64,000 nt of DNA, taken from positions 124,001 to 188,000 of the forward strand of contig NZ_CAJXTC010000003.1 in NCBI RefSeq assembly GCF_913060805.1. Reading direction: 5' to 3'. Each line of letters opens with the position of its first letter. Within the stretch, counting starts at the first letter, position 1. Shown piece after piece: positions 23,381-31,523 of this stretch. The stretch comes from an uncultured Draconibacterium sp. Lineage in GTDB: Bacteria; Bacteroidota; Bacteroidia; Bacteroidales; Prolixibacteraceae. The notes beneath the pieces are model-generated. The model saw only the letters and a program-made list of their open reading frames with translations. It was not told the DNA's origin and ran no database searches. The translations under genes were made by a program, and so were the position numbers.

Positions 23381-24592
23381 ATGATCAGAAAATGTTTATT
23401 TCTTGCTTCGGCACTGCTTTTTTCAACAATAATTTTATTCGCCCAGGAGCCAACTGTTTGGCGCGGCCAAAATAACGGAGTTTACCCGGAAACGGGCTTA
23501 TTAAAAGAGTGGCCGGCTAATGGTCCTGAAATTTTGTGGACTGCTGAAGGATTAGGTGAAGGACACTCGTCGCCGGTTTTTGCCAACGATAAAATTTATT
23601 TGTCGACCATGATCGATGGCGAAGGTTTTATCTTCATTTTCTCGCAAACCGGGGAAGTAATCAAGAAGGTTTCGTACGGAAAAGAATTTACTGAAAGTTA
23701 TCCGGGAGCGCGCTCGTCGGTTGTAGTGGCAGGCGATTTGATGTACATCTACAGCGGATTCGGAATTCTAACTTGCATGGACTCAGAAACCGGAGATGTA
23801 AAATGGCGCAAGAGCGCATTCGAAGATTTTGATGGTGCAAATATTCGTTGGGGTGTAACAGAAACTGTTCTGATTGACGGCGATGTTTTGTATTTAACTC
23901 CCGGCGGAAAGAAAAACAATATGGTGGCGCTGAATCGTACCACTGGCGACCTGATCTGGACTTCAGCTGGTAAAGGCGAATTATCAGCCTATTGCACACC
24001 GCTGCTGGTGGAGCTTCCGGCGCGGAAATTATTAGTTACTCACACTGCCGATCATATTATCGGTGTTGATGCCAAAAACGGACAGTTGTTGTGGGATTAT
24101 CCACACACCAACCGCTGGAGCGTTCATCCGAATACACCGCTTTTCTACAACGGTGATCTGTTTTGTTTTAGCGGTTACGGTAAAGGTGGCGTAAAACTTG
24201 AGCTTAGCGACGATGGCAGCAGCGTTACCCAACAGTGGGATAAAGTGGAGCTCGACAGCCGCATGGGAGGAATGGTTGTGGTTGACGGATATATGTACGG
24301 ATCGGGCGATAACGCGCGCGAATGGCGTTGTGTAGACTGGGAAACTGGCGAAGAAAAATACGTTTCAAAAGATATAGCAAAAGGCGTTACCATTTATGCT
24401 GACGGAATGTTGTATTGCTACAGCGAACGTGGCGAATTAGCACTGGTTAAATCTACACCCGAAGGTTTCAATATCGTTAGCCAAACAAAAGTTGAACTGG
24501 GAACAGCCCAACACTGGGCACACCCGGTAATCAACAATGGCCGCCTGTTTGTGCGCCATGGTGATGTGCTCATTGCCTACAAAATAAAATAG
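23381..24592 (+). CDS. Secreted PQQ-like beta-propeller protein
   Basis: The start is placed at the ATG at 23381 because it yields a good signal peptide (MIRKCLFLASALLFST...LFAQ), giving 403 residues. The mature protein opens with the shared signature VWRGQNNGVYPETGLLKEWP and contains propeller blades marked by DSETGDVKWR, NRTTGDLIWT, DAKNGQLLWDY and DWETGEEKY. It is closely similar in layout to the protein at 26480 (same WPxxGPE entry and a GHxSPVFA-like first blade). Probably periplasmic; no catalytic motif recognised. Followed by a strong terminator. Confidence 0.75.
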   Translation: MIRKCLFLASALLFSTIILFAQEPTVWRGQNNGVYPETGLLKEWPANGPEILWTAEGLGEGHSSPVFANDKIYLSTMIDGEGFIFIFSQTGEVIKKVSYGKEFTESYPGARSSVVVAGDLMYIYSGFGILTCMDSETGDVKWRKSAFEDFDGANIRWGVTETVLIDGDVLYLTPGGKKNNMVALNRTTGDLIWTSAGKGELSAYCTPLLVELPARKLLVTHTADHIIGVDAKNGQLLWDYPHTNRWSVHPNTPLFYNGDLFCFSGYGKGGVKLELSDDGSSVTQQWDKVELDSRMGGMVVVDGYMYGSGDNAREWRCVDWETGEEKYVSKDIAKGVTIYADGMLYCYSERGELALVKSTPEGFNIVSQTKVELGTAQHWAHPVINNGRLFVRHGDVLIAYKIK

Positions 24593-24604
24593 AAACGTGC
24601 ACAG

Positions 24605-24639
24605 AAAAAAGGATGTTTGCAAGGTAAACATCCTTTTTT
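24605..24639. terminator. Rho-independent terminator
   Basis: AAAAAAGGATGTTT and AAACATCCTTTTTT pair across a 7-base loop, directly after the propeller gene. The A/T-flanked stem could work in both directions. Confidence 0.85.
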
Positions 24640-24661
24640 AGCCTGTATTTGTCGCATGTTT

Positions 24662-24692
24662 TTGACGACCAAAAGCTCAAAAACTATATTTG
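24662..24692 (+). promoter_or_regulatory. Bacteroidota-type promoter of the LytS/LytTR operon
   Basis: TTG at 24662-24664 and TATATTTG at 24685-24692 are 20 bp apart, a good match to the phylum consensus. The -7 box ends only 10 bases before the ATG at 24703, which predicts a very short 5' leader. Confidence 0.6.
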
Positions 24693-24702
24693 AGAAAAAA
24701 TC

Positions 24703-25758
24703 ATGAACGATAACCAATTACCAATATTTTTCCGCTACCGCTTTTTATGGCACCTCTTGTTTTGGGTGGTTGTTTTTATTGGCTATTGGCTCACCTACGG
24801 CGGATATCTCGATCATTATTACGCGGAATTTATCATCGGTCTCACGCTGTTACCCGCACGAATCATCGGAACTTACACGATGATTTATTTGATTTTGCCT
24901 TTTGCTTTGGAGAAAAAGAAGTTCGTAACATTTGGCGTCCTTACTTTAATTCATGCGCTGCTGTTTGGCTTCCTGATTTACATGTCGTACTACTTCCCGA
25001 ATTTATTTCCTGAGTTTTTCGATTACTCACAGTTGCCGCTGTTTTACGTACCTAAAATTCTGAGTAAGATTATTTCTAACTACGGAATTCCGGTGTTGGC
25101 AGCCTTTATAATTGTATTTAAAAAGTGGTACATCGACGAGCTAAAGAATAAAAAACTGGCAGAAGAAAAGCTGGAGGCCGAATTGAATTTCCTGAAGTCA
25201 CAGGTTCATCCGCATTTTCTTTTTAATACGCTGAATAACCTTTATGCACTCACATTGATCAAATCGGAAAAGACTCCTGATATTGTTTTGAAACTCTCGG
25301 GTTTGCTCGATTATATGATCTACAAAAGCAACGACGATTTTGTTCCGCTAAAAGAAGAAATTCAGATTATTGAAAGTTATGTGGAATTGGAAAGCATGCG
25401 CTACAATAATCGCCTCGACCTCAAATATAATGTTGACGGAGAAGTTGACCACCATAGGATTGCGCCGCTGATTTTATTGCCATTTATTGAAAATGCATTT
25501 AAACATGGCGCCAGCAAAGACCGTAAAAATCCGAAGGTAGACATCGATATTAAGATTGACGAAAAATGCCTGACTTTGCAGGTGACGAATTCAATCCATC
25601 CCGAGAAGGAAAAGGAAGAAAAACTGAATGAGGGAATAGGATTGAAAAATGTGCGCCGGCGTTTGGAGCTGCTTTATCCAAAATCGCATAAATTGACGAT
25701 TGATAAACAGGATACGAAATTTGAGATTAACCTAAAAGTGTGCTGGACCAATGAGTAA
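24703..25758 (+). CDS. LytS/YehU-type membrane sensor histidine kinase
   Basis: This 351-residue protein has four predicted transmembrane helices in the first 145 residues and a short coiled coil (LKNKKLAEEKLEAELNFLK). The His_kinase domain has the phospho-acceptor motif SQVHPHFLFNTLNNLY, and the ATPase domain has PFIENAFKHG (N-box) and GIGLKNVRRRLELLY. It overlaps the LytTR regulator gene by 8 bp. The pair is embedded between beta-propeller genes, so it is a candidate regulator of that cluster. The signal is unknown; no extracytoplasmic sensor domain is present. Confidence 0.88.
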   Translation: MNDNQLPIFFRYRFLWHLLFWVVVFIGYWLTYGGYLDHYYAEFIIGLTLLPARIIGTYTMIYLILPFALEKKKFVTFGVLTLIHALLFGFLIYMSYYFPNLFPEFFDYSQLPLFYVPKILSKIISNYGIPVLAAFIIVFKKWYIDELKNKKLAEEKLEAELNFLKSQVHPHFLFNTLNNLYALTLIKSEKTPDIVLKLSGLLDYMIYKSNDDFVPLKEEIQIIESYVELESMRYNNRLDLKYNVDGEVDHHRIAPLILLPFIENAFKHGASKDRKNPKVDIDIKIDEKCLTLQVTNSIHPEKEKEEKLNEGIGLKNVRRRLELLYPKSHKLTIDKQDTKFEINLKVCWTNE

Positions 25759-26476
25759 AACAAGGTGCATGATAGTTGATGATGAACCGCTTGCGATTGA
25801 AGTGTTGAAATCGCATATTCAAAAGCTGGATTCGTTGGAAATTGTTGGGTCTTGTGCCGATGCCATTGAAGCTTTCGATTTCCTAAAATCGCACAATGTC
25901 GACCTGGTTTTTCTCGATATCAATATGCCGGAAATGAAAGGAACCGACCTGGTTAAAACCCTGAAAAATCCGCCGGCCATTGTTTTTACTACTGCCTATC
26001 GCGAGTACGCCATTGAAAGTTACGACCTGAATGTGTTGGATTACCTGTTGAAACCCATTTCGTTTGAGCGCTTTTTACAGGCGGTGGAAAAATACAATCA
26101 GCAAAATCTGTTGATAGAAGAAGTTTCATTACATAAAAACAACGGTGATTCAGAATACATTTATCTACGCGAAAAAAACGTGATTCATAAAATACCGGTT
26201 ACCGAAATAGTGTATGTGGAGAGTTTTGGCGATTACCTGAAATTGCACACACCTGACAGGGAAATCAACAGTCGCTGTACCATGTCGGCGCTCGAAAAAG
26301 CACTGCCCGATAAAAGTTTTATCCGGGTGCATCGCTCATTTTTGGTAGCTGTTAGTCGCATTACTAGTTTTAGCCCGGTAATGGTGGCAGTTGGCGACAA
26401 AGAGTTCCCGATAGGAACGCGGTACCGTGAAAAGACCTTTGAAAAACTCGATTACAATTCATTCTTAAACAAATAA
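25751..26476 (+). CDS. LytTR-family response regulator
   Basis: This 241-residue protein has a receiver domain (VDDEPLA, phospho-acceptor Asp in LVFLDINMPEMKG, TAYREYA, LLKPIS) and a LytTR DNA-binding domain (about 135-240, with VYVESFGDYLKLHT and FIRVHRSFLVAV). It pairs with the kinase encoded just upstream. The stop is 3 bp before the next propeller gene, so regulator and propeller are likely co-transcribed. Confidence 0.92.
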   Translation: MSKTRCMIVDDEPLAIEVLKSHIQKLDSLEIVGSCADAIEAFDFLKSHNVDLVFLDINMPEMKGTDLVKTLKNPPAIVFTTAYREYAIESYDLNVLDYLLKPISFERFLQAVEKYNQQNLLIEEVSLHKNNGDSEYIYLREKNVIHKIPVTEIVYVESFGDYLKLHTPDREINSRCTMSALEKALPDKSFIRVHRSFLVAVSRITSFSPVMVAVGDKEFPIGTRYREKTFEKLDYNSFLNK

Positions 26477-26479
26477 ACC

Positions 26480-27718
26480 ATGAAGATTGCACTAACACTT
26501 TTAATTACCGCATTTACTTTTTCGTTAAGCGCACAGGTTACGCAGTGGCGCGGACCAAACCGAGACGGGCATTTCACCGAGACTGGTTTGCTGAAACAGT
26601 GGCCCGAAGATGGACCTGAATTGCTAATGAAAGTTGAAAAAATTGGAAAAGGATATTCGTCGGCAATTGCCGAAGGAGATATGATTTACACCACCGGAAT
26701 GATCGACACGCTCGATTACCTGACCGCGATCAATCCTGACGGTTCGTTTAAATACCAGGTGTCGTACGGATTGTCGTGGAAAAATTCGTATCCCGACACA
26801 CGATGCTCGCCGGTAATTGATGGCGACCGTATTTATGTACAAAGTGGAATGGGGCAAGTTGCCTGTATAAATAAAGAAACCGGTGAAGAAATCTGGGCTA
26901 AGGAAGTTGATAAAGACTATGAAACCGATTATCATGTTTGGGGAAATTCAGAAACTCCTCTTATTCTTGATAATATGGTAATTTGTACACCGGGCGGAGA
27001 CAAAACCAGTGTTGTTGCACTTGATAAAATGACCGGAGAAGCGATCTGGCAAAGCGAGTCGGTTGGTGGAGCACGCGGTTATGCATCGGCAACGGTTTAC
27101 GAGCTTAACGGTAAACGTTATATTTTGGCTGTTACCGCAAAAGAAATTCTGGCATTGGTACCTGAAACCGGCGAAGTTGCCTGGCATTACCGACATTTCG
27201 ATCCGGAAAAGTGGACGTGGCAGGAAAATGGTATGATCTGGACAAATACTCCGCTGGTTAAAGGCGACGAAGTGTTCATATCAATGGGTTACAATTACGA
27301 TGCAGCCATGTTGAAAATTGGTGCCGATGGCAATTCTGTTTCAAAGAAATACACCAACACTGTGCTTGATAATCATCATGGCGGACTTGTATTGGCCGAC
27401 GGTTATGTTTACGGATCGAACTGGGAGAATAACAGCAAAGGAAACTGGGTTTGTATGGACTGGGAAACCGGTGACATAAAATACGAAACCGAATGGGATT
27501 CGAAAGGTTCGGTGGTGATGGCCGACGGATTATTATATTGCTACAACGAGCGCGGAAATGTTGGCTTGGTAAAACCAACTCCTGAAGGTTTTGAAGTGAT
27601 CAGCAAGTTTAAAAATACCGAGGGTGCCGGACCGCATTGGGCGCATCCGTTTATCGCAAATGGCAAGCTGTATATTCGCCATGGCGAGGTGTTAATGATG
27701 TACAATATTAAAGCTTAA
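26480..27718 (+). CDS. Secreted PQQ-like beta-propeller protein
   Basis: This 412-residue protein has a signal peptide (1-18, TFSLSAQ). The mature start VTQWRGPNRDGHFTETGLLKQWP is the shared entry motif, followed by about seven blades with NKETGEEIWAK, DKMTGEAIWQ, PETGEVAWHY and DWETGDIKYE. It starts 3 bp after the LytTR regulator gene. Strong resemblance to the protein at 23381 suggests duplication on either side of the two-component genes. Probably periplasmic; function unknown. Confidence 0.75.
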   Translation: MKIALTLLITAFTFSLSAQVTQWRGPNRDGHFTETGLLKQWPEDGPELLMKVEKIGKGYSSAIAEGDMIYTTGMIDTLDYLTAINPDGSFKYQVSYGLSWKNSYPDTRCSPVIDGDRIYVQSGMGQVACINKETGEEIWAKEVDKDYETDYHVWGNSETPLILDNMVICTPGGDKTSVVALDKMTGEAIWQSESVGGARGYASATVYELNGKRYILAVTAKEILALVPETGEVAWHYRHFDPEKWTWQENGMIWTNTPLVKGDEVFISMGYNYDAAMLKIGADGNSVSKKYTNTVLDNHHGGLVLADGYVYGSNWENNSKGNWVCMDWETGDIKYETEWDSKGSVVMADGLLYCYNERGNVGLVKPTPEGFEVISKFKNTEGAGPHWAHPFIANGKLYIRHGEVLMMYNIKA

Positions 27719-27777
27719 CCCGGCGTTAACTCAAGTTTGCAGCAAAACCGTTATCTTTCTACTTTTTACCTGAATTA

Positions 27778-29205
27778 ATGACTAAAAGAACCATAAATAT
27801 CATTCTGATCTCGATCGGTACCATTGGATTTATTTCTATTTTTTGGTGGTTAAATGCCGATCCTACAAAAGATTTTACCGTTAATCTTGAAGGCGCTGAT
27901 AATAGAGGAAAAGGAGTTCCTCCGCAGGAAGTTACTATTGGCGAGCATTTTGAGGAACTGGCCTCTGATTATCAGGTTCTGGAAGAGACCTGGACTAACT
28001 TTCGTGGTGCCGATTACGACAATATTTCGAAGTCGCCGGTAAAACTGGTGGAAAGTTTTGGTGCAGATGGACCGAAAATTCTTTGGTCGAAAAAATTAGG
28101 TGAAGGACACTCAGGAGCTGCAATCTACAAAGGTTTAGCTTATGTACTCGATTACGATGAGGAAGAGCGCGCCGATATTTTACGTTGTTTTTCGGTAGTT
28201 AGCGGAGAAGAGCAGTGGCGACGTGGTTATGATGTGGCCATTAAACGAAATCACGGAATGTCGCGAACTATTCCGGCAGTTACCGAGAAATACATTGTAA
28301 CGATTGGTCCGAAATGCCACGTTATGTGCCTTGATCGCGAAACCGGAGATTTCCGTTGGGGGCTCGATGTGGTAAAAGAATATCAGAATGAAATTCCGTT
28401 TTGGTACACCGGCCAATGTCCGTTAATCGACAACGGTGTGGCTATTATTGCCACCGGAGGAAGTAAAATGATGGTGGCCGTTGATTGCGAAACCGGTGAG
28501 AAATTATGGGAAACACCAAATCCCGAAGGTTGGAAAATGTCGCACTCATCAGTTATACCCTATACTTTTGGCGGACGAAAAATGTATGTGTACAGCGCCA
28601 TTGGAGGCTTACTTGGAGTGGCTGCCGACGGACCTGATGCCGGACAGATTTTGTGGGAAACATCGCAGTGGAACCACTCGGTTGTTGCACCATCGCCGGT
28701 TTGTATGCCCGACGGAAAGATTTTTATGACCGCAGGTTACGGAGCCGGAAGTATGATGTTACAACTAACGGAAAGCAACGGCGCTTTCACGGTTGAACCT
28801 CTTTATGAATATGCACCAAAAGAAGGACTGGCATGTGAGCAGCAAACGCCGATTTTCTGGAATGGTTACTTGTTTGGTATCGTTCCGAAAGATGGTGGTG
28901 CCAACCGAAATCAAATGATTTGCGTGAATCCTGATGATACAAGAAAAGTGGTGTGGACGAGTGGTAAGGAAACCCGTTTTGGCCTCGGACCCTATTTTAT
29001 TGCCGACAATAAAATGTTCATTCTGAGCGACGACGGAACCCTCACTATTGCACGCCCAAGCACCGAGAAATACATTCAGTTGGAACAGGTTAAAGTAATT
29101 GAAGACGGGCACGATGCCTGGGCGCCTTTTGCCCTCGCCGACGGCTACTTATTGTTGCGCGACGCGGAAACGATGATCTGTATCGACCTGAATGTGAATG
29201 GATAG
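27778..29205 (+). CDS. Membrane-anchored PQQ-like beta-propeller protein
   Basis: This 475-residue protein has one N-terminal transmembrane anchor (about 7-25, IILISIGTIGFISIFWWL) and no clear cleavage site. A propeller with WTNFRGADYDNISKSP, FSVVSGEEQWRRGY, DRETGDFRWG and DCETGEKLWETP follows. It is longer than the soluble relatives, and the extra N-terminal region (about 26-80) lies between anchor and propeller. Topology places the propeller in the periplasm. It lies in the same plus-strand run as the NHL-like and ferredoxin genes. Confidence 0.72.
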   Translation: MTKRTINIILISIGTIGFISIFWWLNADPTKDFTVNLEGADNRGKGVPPQEVTIGEHFEELASDYQVLEETWTNFRGADYDNISKSPVKLVESFGADGPKILWSKKLGEGHSGAAIYKGLAYVLDYDEEERADILRCFSVVSGEEQWRRGYDVAIKRNHGMSRTIPAVTEKYIVTIGPKCHVMCLDRETGDFRWGLDVVKEYQNEIPFWYTGQCPLIDNGVAIIATGGSKMMVAVDCETGEKLWETPNPEGWKMSHSSVIPYTFGGRKMYVYSAIGGLLGVAADGPDAGQILWETSQWNHSVVAPSPVCMPDGKIFMTAGYGAGSMMLQLTESNGAFTVEPLYEYAPKEGLACEQQTPIFWNGYLFGIVPKDGGANRNQMICVNPDDTRKVVWTSGKETRFGLGPYFIADNKMFILSDDGTLTIARPSTEKYIQLEQVKVIEDGHDAWAPFALADGYLLLRDAETMICIDLNVNG

Positions 29206-29227
29206 ATAAGAAAAAATAATTTGCCCA

Positions 29228-29569
29228 ATGGGAAATAATACAAAAGGAGAATATCAAACCCGATGTATTCGAAGATTGATAAATCAAGGATTAAATAGGG
29301 AGCAAGTGGTCAAACTGCTAGCTGATGAATTTAATTCATCAGAAATATGGGCAATCGGTAGAATGAATACTTATGAAGGTAAAACTAAGGGCTATGGACC
29401 GATGGGAGAAAACGATCCTTGTTTTATCATTCAAAGATTTATTGAAAAAGGTTTTAGTCGAGAGCAGATTATTAACATTCTAATGGATAAATATGCTTAT
29501 TCAAAAAGAAGGGCAATATTGAGGATGAATCGATATGAAGATGACTATGGATTTAATCTTATTAAATAG
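29228..29569 (+). CDS. Small protein of two tandem helical repeats, function unknown
   Basis: This 113-residue protein consists mostly of two copies of an approximately 38-residue unit (about 15-52 and 68-105). Both follow the pattern I-x-R/Q-x-I-x2-G-hydrophobic-x-R-E-Q-hydrophobic3-L-x-D/E...R-M-N-x-Y-E. Compare GLNREQVVKLLADEF with GFSREQIINILMDKY, and IGRMNTYE with ILRMNRYE. No signal peptide. Each unit is predicted helical and recalls a helix-turn-helix or a small protein-binding repeat. It lies 22 bp after a propeller gene and 41 bp before the NHL-like gene. I do not recognise the family. Confidence 0.6.
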   Translation: MGNNTKGEYQTRCIRRLINQGLNREQVVKLLADEFNSSEIWAIGRMNTYEGKTKGYGPMGENDPCFIIQRFIEKGFSREQIINILMDKYAYSKRRAILRMNRYEDDYGFNLIK

Positions 29570-29610
29570 ATTCTGCGTATCAGTGTTTAAATGAAAAGAA
29601 TTATACGAAT

Positions 29611-30585
29611 ATGAAGAACAAAGGAATCGTAATATTTCTGATTGTACTGGCGGTGGTAATCGTTGGCATAATGGTGGTTGACTGGTACTCGAAGCGTCCG
29701 GATAACATGGATGCTAATAAATTTGAGTTCAGTGTGGATGAGTTTCGGAATGTTCCGGAAGAGCTGGTGAAGTACAAAGAAACCCGGAATTTTAACCTGG
29801 GCTTTGTTTTGGCAGAAGCACTTGAAGTTGCCAACGACAAAATATATGCAGTTGGCGATCAGGAACTGAAGATCGTTGATTTTTCGGGAACCCTGCTGGG
29901 CGAGGTTGGTTTCCTTGACGAACCTCACGGATTGGATGTGGTTGGCGATACCATTTATGTGGTGTTCGAGAAATTTGTGTGGATCGTTGATGAAACCGGC
30001 ACAACCATTCATAAATGGGAAGTTGAAGGTGAAGACACCTACCTAACTTCGGTTGCGGTTGATGGCGAAGATATTATGGTTGCCGATGCCGGTAACCGAC
30101 GCGTTCTGCGTTTTAATCACCAGGGAGAAATTGTAAATGAGTTTGAAGGAAAAACGGATGACGATTTAGCACACGGTTTTATTATACCAAGTCCATATTT
30201 CGATATTGATATAAATGCATATGGCGATTTGTGGGTGGCCAATCCGGGAATGCACACTTTGGAGAATTACACCAAGGAAGGACGCTTACGCGAGTTCTGG
30301 AAAGCTTCCGGAAATCAAACCGAGAATTTTAGCGGATGTTGCAATCCTGCCCATTTTTGCTTTTTGCCCGATGGCAGTTTTGTTACCAGTGAAAAAGGTT
30401 TGGTTCGCGTGAAGATCTACAAAGCTTCAGGCGAATTTTCAGGAGTTGTTGCACCGCCAACCAAATTCGATGAAAAAATTGAAGGACAGGCACCCGATGT
30501 TGCTGTCGATGAGAATGGAAATATTTATGCGCTTGATTTCGACAGAAATGTATTACGTGTGTTTGAGCCAAAAATATCAGAATAG
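29611..30585 (+). CDS. Membrane-anchored NHL-like beta-propeller protein
   Basis: This 324-residue protein has an N-terminal transmembrane anchor (about 5-24, GIVIFLIVLAVVIVGIMVVDW). The propeller built from NHL-type blades shows AEALEVANDKIYAVGDQELKI, GLDVVGDTIYVV, VADAGNRRVLRFNHQGEIVNEF and VAVDENGNIYALDFDRNVLRVF. A CCNPAHFC cysteine cluster (about 248-255) is notable and could bind metal or a cofactor. The gene is 14 bp upstream of the small Tat-type peptide gene, in the ferredoxin cluster. It differs in blade type from the neighbouring PQQ-like propellers. Confidence 0.72.
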   Translation: MKNKGIVIFLIVLAVVIVGIMVVDWYSKRPDNMDANKFEFSVDEFRNVPEELVKYKETRNFNLGFVLAEALEVANDKIYAVGDQELKIVDFSGTLLGEVGFLDEPHGLDVVGDTIYVVFEKFVWIVDETGTTIHKWEVEGEDTYLTSVAVDGEDIMVADAGNRRVLRFNHQGEIVNEFEGKTDDDLAHGFIIPSPYFDIDINAYGDLWVANPGMHTLENYTKEGRLREFWKASGNQTENFSGCCNPAHFCFLPDGSFVTSEKGLVRVKIYKASGEFSGVVAPPTKFDEKIEGQAPDVAVDENGNIYALDFDRNVLRVFEPKISE

Positions 30586-30599
30586 ACAATTTTAAGGAG

Positions 30600-30803
30600 A
30601 TGAAACGAAAAGAATTTATAAGAACAACAGGCCGGCTTTTACTTCTCGGAGGAATTACCGCTTCTGCAGGTTATTTATTCGTGAATAAAAAAGTGTCTGC
30701 CGCATGTTCGGTTTCCCCAACTTGTAAAAACTGTGGCAAGGTTACGGCATGTATTAATCCGGAAGTTAAACAGGAGCGGGGAGAAGTGGAGATAACTCCA
30801 TAA
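30600..30803 (+). CDS. Small Tat-type cysteine-rich protein
   Basis: This 67-residue protein has a Tat-like signal (KRKEFIRTTGRLLLLGG, hydrophobic to about residue 27; KR in place of RR). A short mature part of about 35 residues holds four cysteines in C-x5-C-x2-C-x5-C (CSVSPTCKNCGKVTAC). It could bind one iron-sulfur cluster or zinc. It sits between the NHL-like protein and a Tat-type ferredoxin, so a role in a periplasmic electron-transfer assembly is plausible. I do not recognise the family. Confidence 0.65.
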   Translation: MKRKEFIRTTGRLLLLGGITASAGYLFVNKKVSAACSVSPTCKNCGKVTACINPEVKQERGEVEITP

Positions 30804-30816
30804 AGGTTCTGTTTTT

Positions 30817-30861
30817 ATAGCCCCGGTTTTTAACCCGGGGGAACGAGTGAAACGAGTAGGA
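30817..30861. repeat. Intergenic CCCCGG...CCGGGG hairpin repeat
   Basis: CCCCGGTTTTTAACCCGGGG (30821-30840) followed by GAACGAGTGAAACGAG resembles a palindromic phrase seen between genes in many Bacteroidota (general knowledge). It lies between the small Cys-rich gene and the ferredoxin gene. Confidence 0.5.
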
Positions 30862-30936
30862 AGGCGCTTTTGGTAAGTTGATTGAAAAACAAAATTATTA
30901 AGCGCCGAAAAAGCAAACGTTGATTAGAAAGAACAA

Positions 30937-31515
30937 ATGGAAAATAACAGCAAATCACAAAGTCGCCGAAAATTTATACGGAATGGGGTACGTGCCTCAT
31001 TGTTGTTGTCGTTGGGAGCGGTAAGTGTTTCGGCGCTTCGTAAGGTAAGTGGCGATGATTATGTGTGGCAGATCGATCCGTTTAAATGTACGCAATGCGG
31101 ACGCTGTGCAACGGAGTGTGTGTTGAATCCTTCGGCGGTAAAATGTCTTCATGCATTTGATTTATGTGGTTACTGCGATTTGTGTGGCGGCTACCTGAAA
31201 CCAGATGCCAACGCACAAAGTACAGCTGCCGAAAACCAGTTGTGCCCAACGGCAGCTATTGAGCGTCGTTTTATCGAGGAACCCTATTTCGAATATCATA
31301 TCGATGAGGATTTGTGCATTGGTTGTGCAAAATGTGTTGCCGGATGTACTTCGTTCGGGAATGGTTCGATGCATCTGCAGATCATGCACCATATTTGCGT
31401 GAATTGTAACGAATGTTCCATCGCCAGGGTTTGCCCGTCGGACGCCATAAGCCGGGTAAAAGCCAGTGAAGCCTACAACGTAAAAGGCGACTTTACAAAC
31501 AATCCTGAAGCCTGA
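30937..31515 (+). CDS. Tat-exported polyferredoxin
   Basis: This 192-residue protein has a twin-arginine signal (SRRKFIRNG, residues 9-17, then a hydrophobic stretch to about 35). It has three or four cluster motifs: CTQCGRCATEC, CGYCDLCGG, CIGCAKCVAGC and CVNCNECSIARVCP. It is a likely periplasmic 4Fe-4S electron carrier. It lies 8 bp upstream of the NosR/NapH-like polyferredoxin, so an electron relay between the two is the natural reading. There is no catalytic partner of known type. Confidence 0.83.
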   Translation: MENNSKSQSRRKFIRNGVRASLLLSLGAVSVSALRKVSGDDYVWQIDPFKCTQCGRCATECVLNPSAVKCLHAFDLCGYCDLCGGYLKPDANAQSTAAENQLCPTAAIERRFIEEPYFEYHIDEDLCIGCAKCVAGCTSFGNGSMHLQIMHHICVNCNECSIARVCPSDAISRVKASEAYNVKGDFTNNPEA

Positions 31516-31523
31516 TATTTAAA

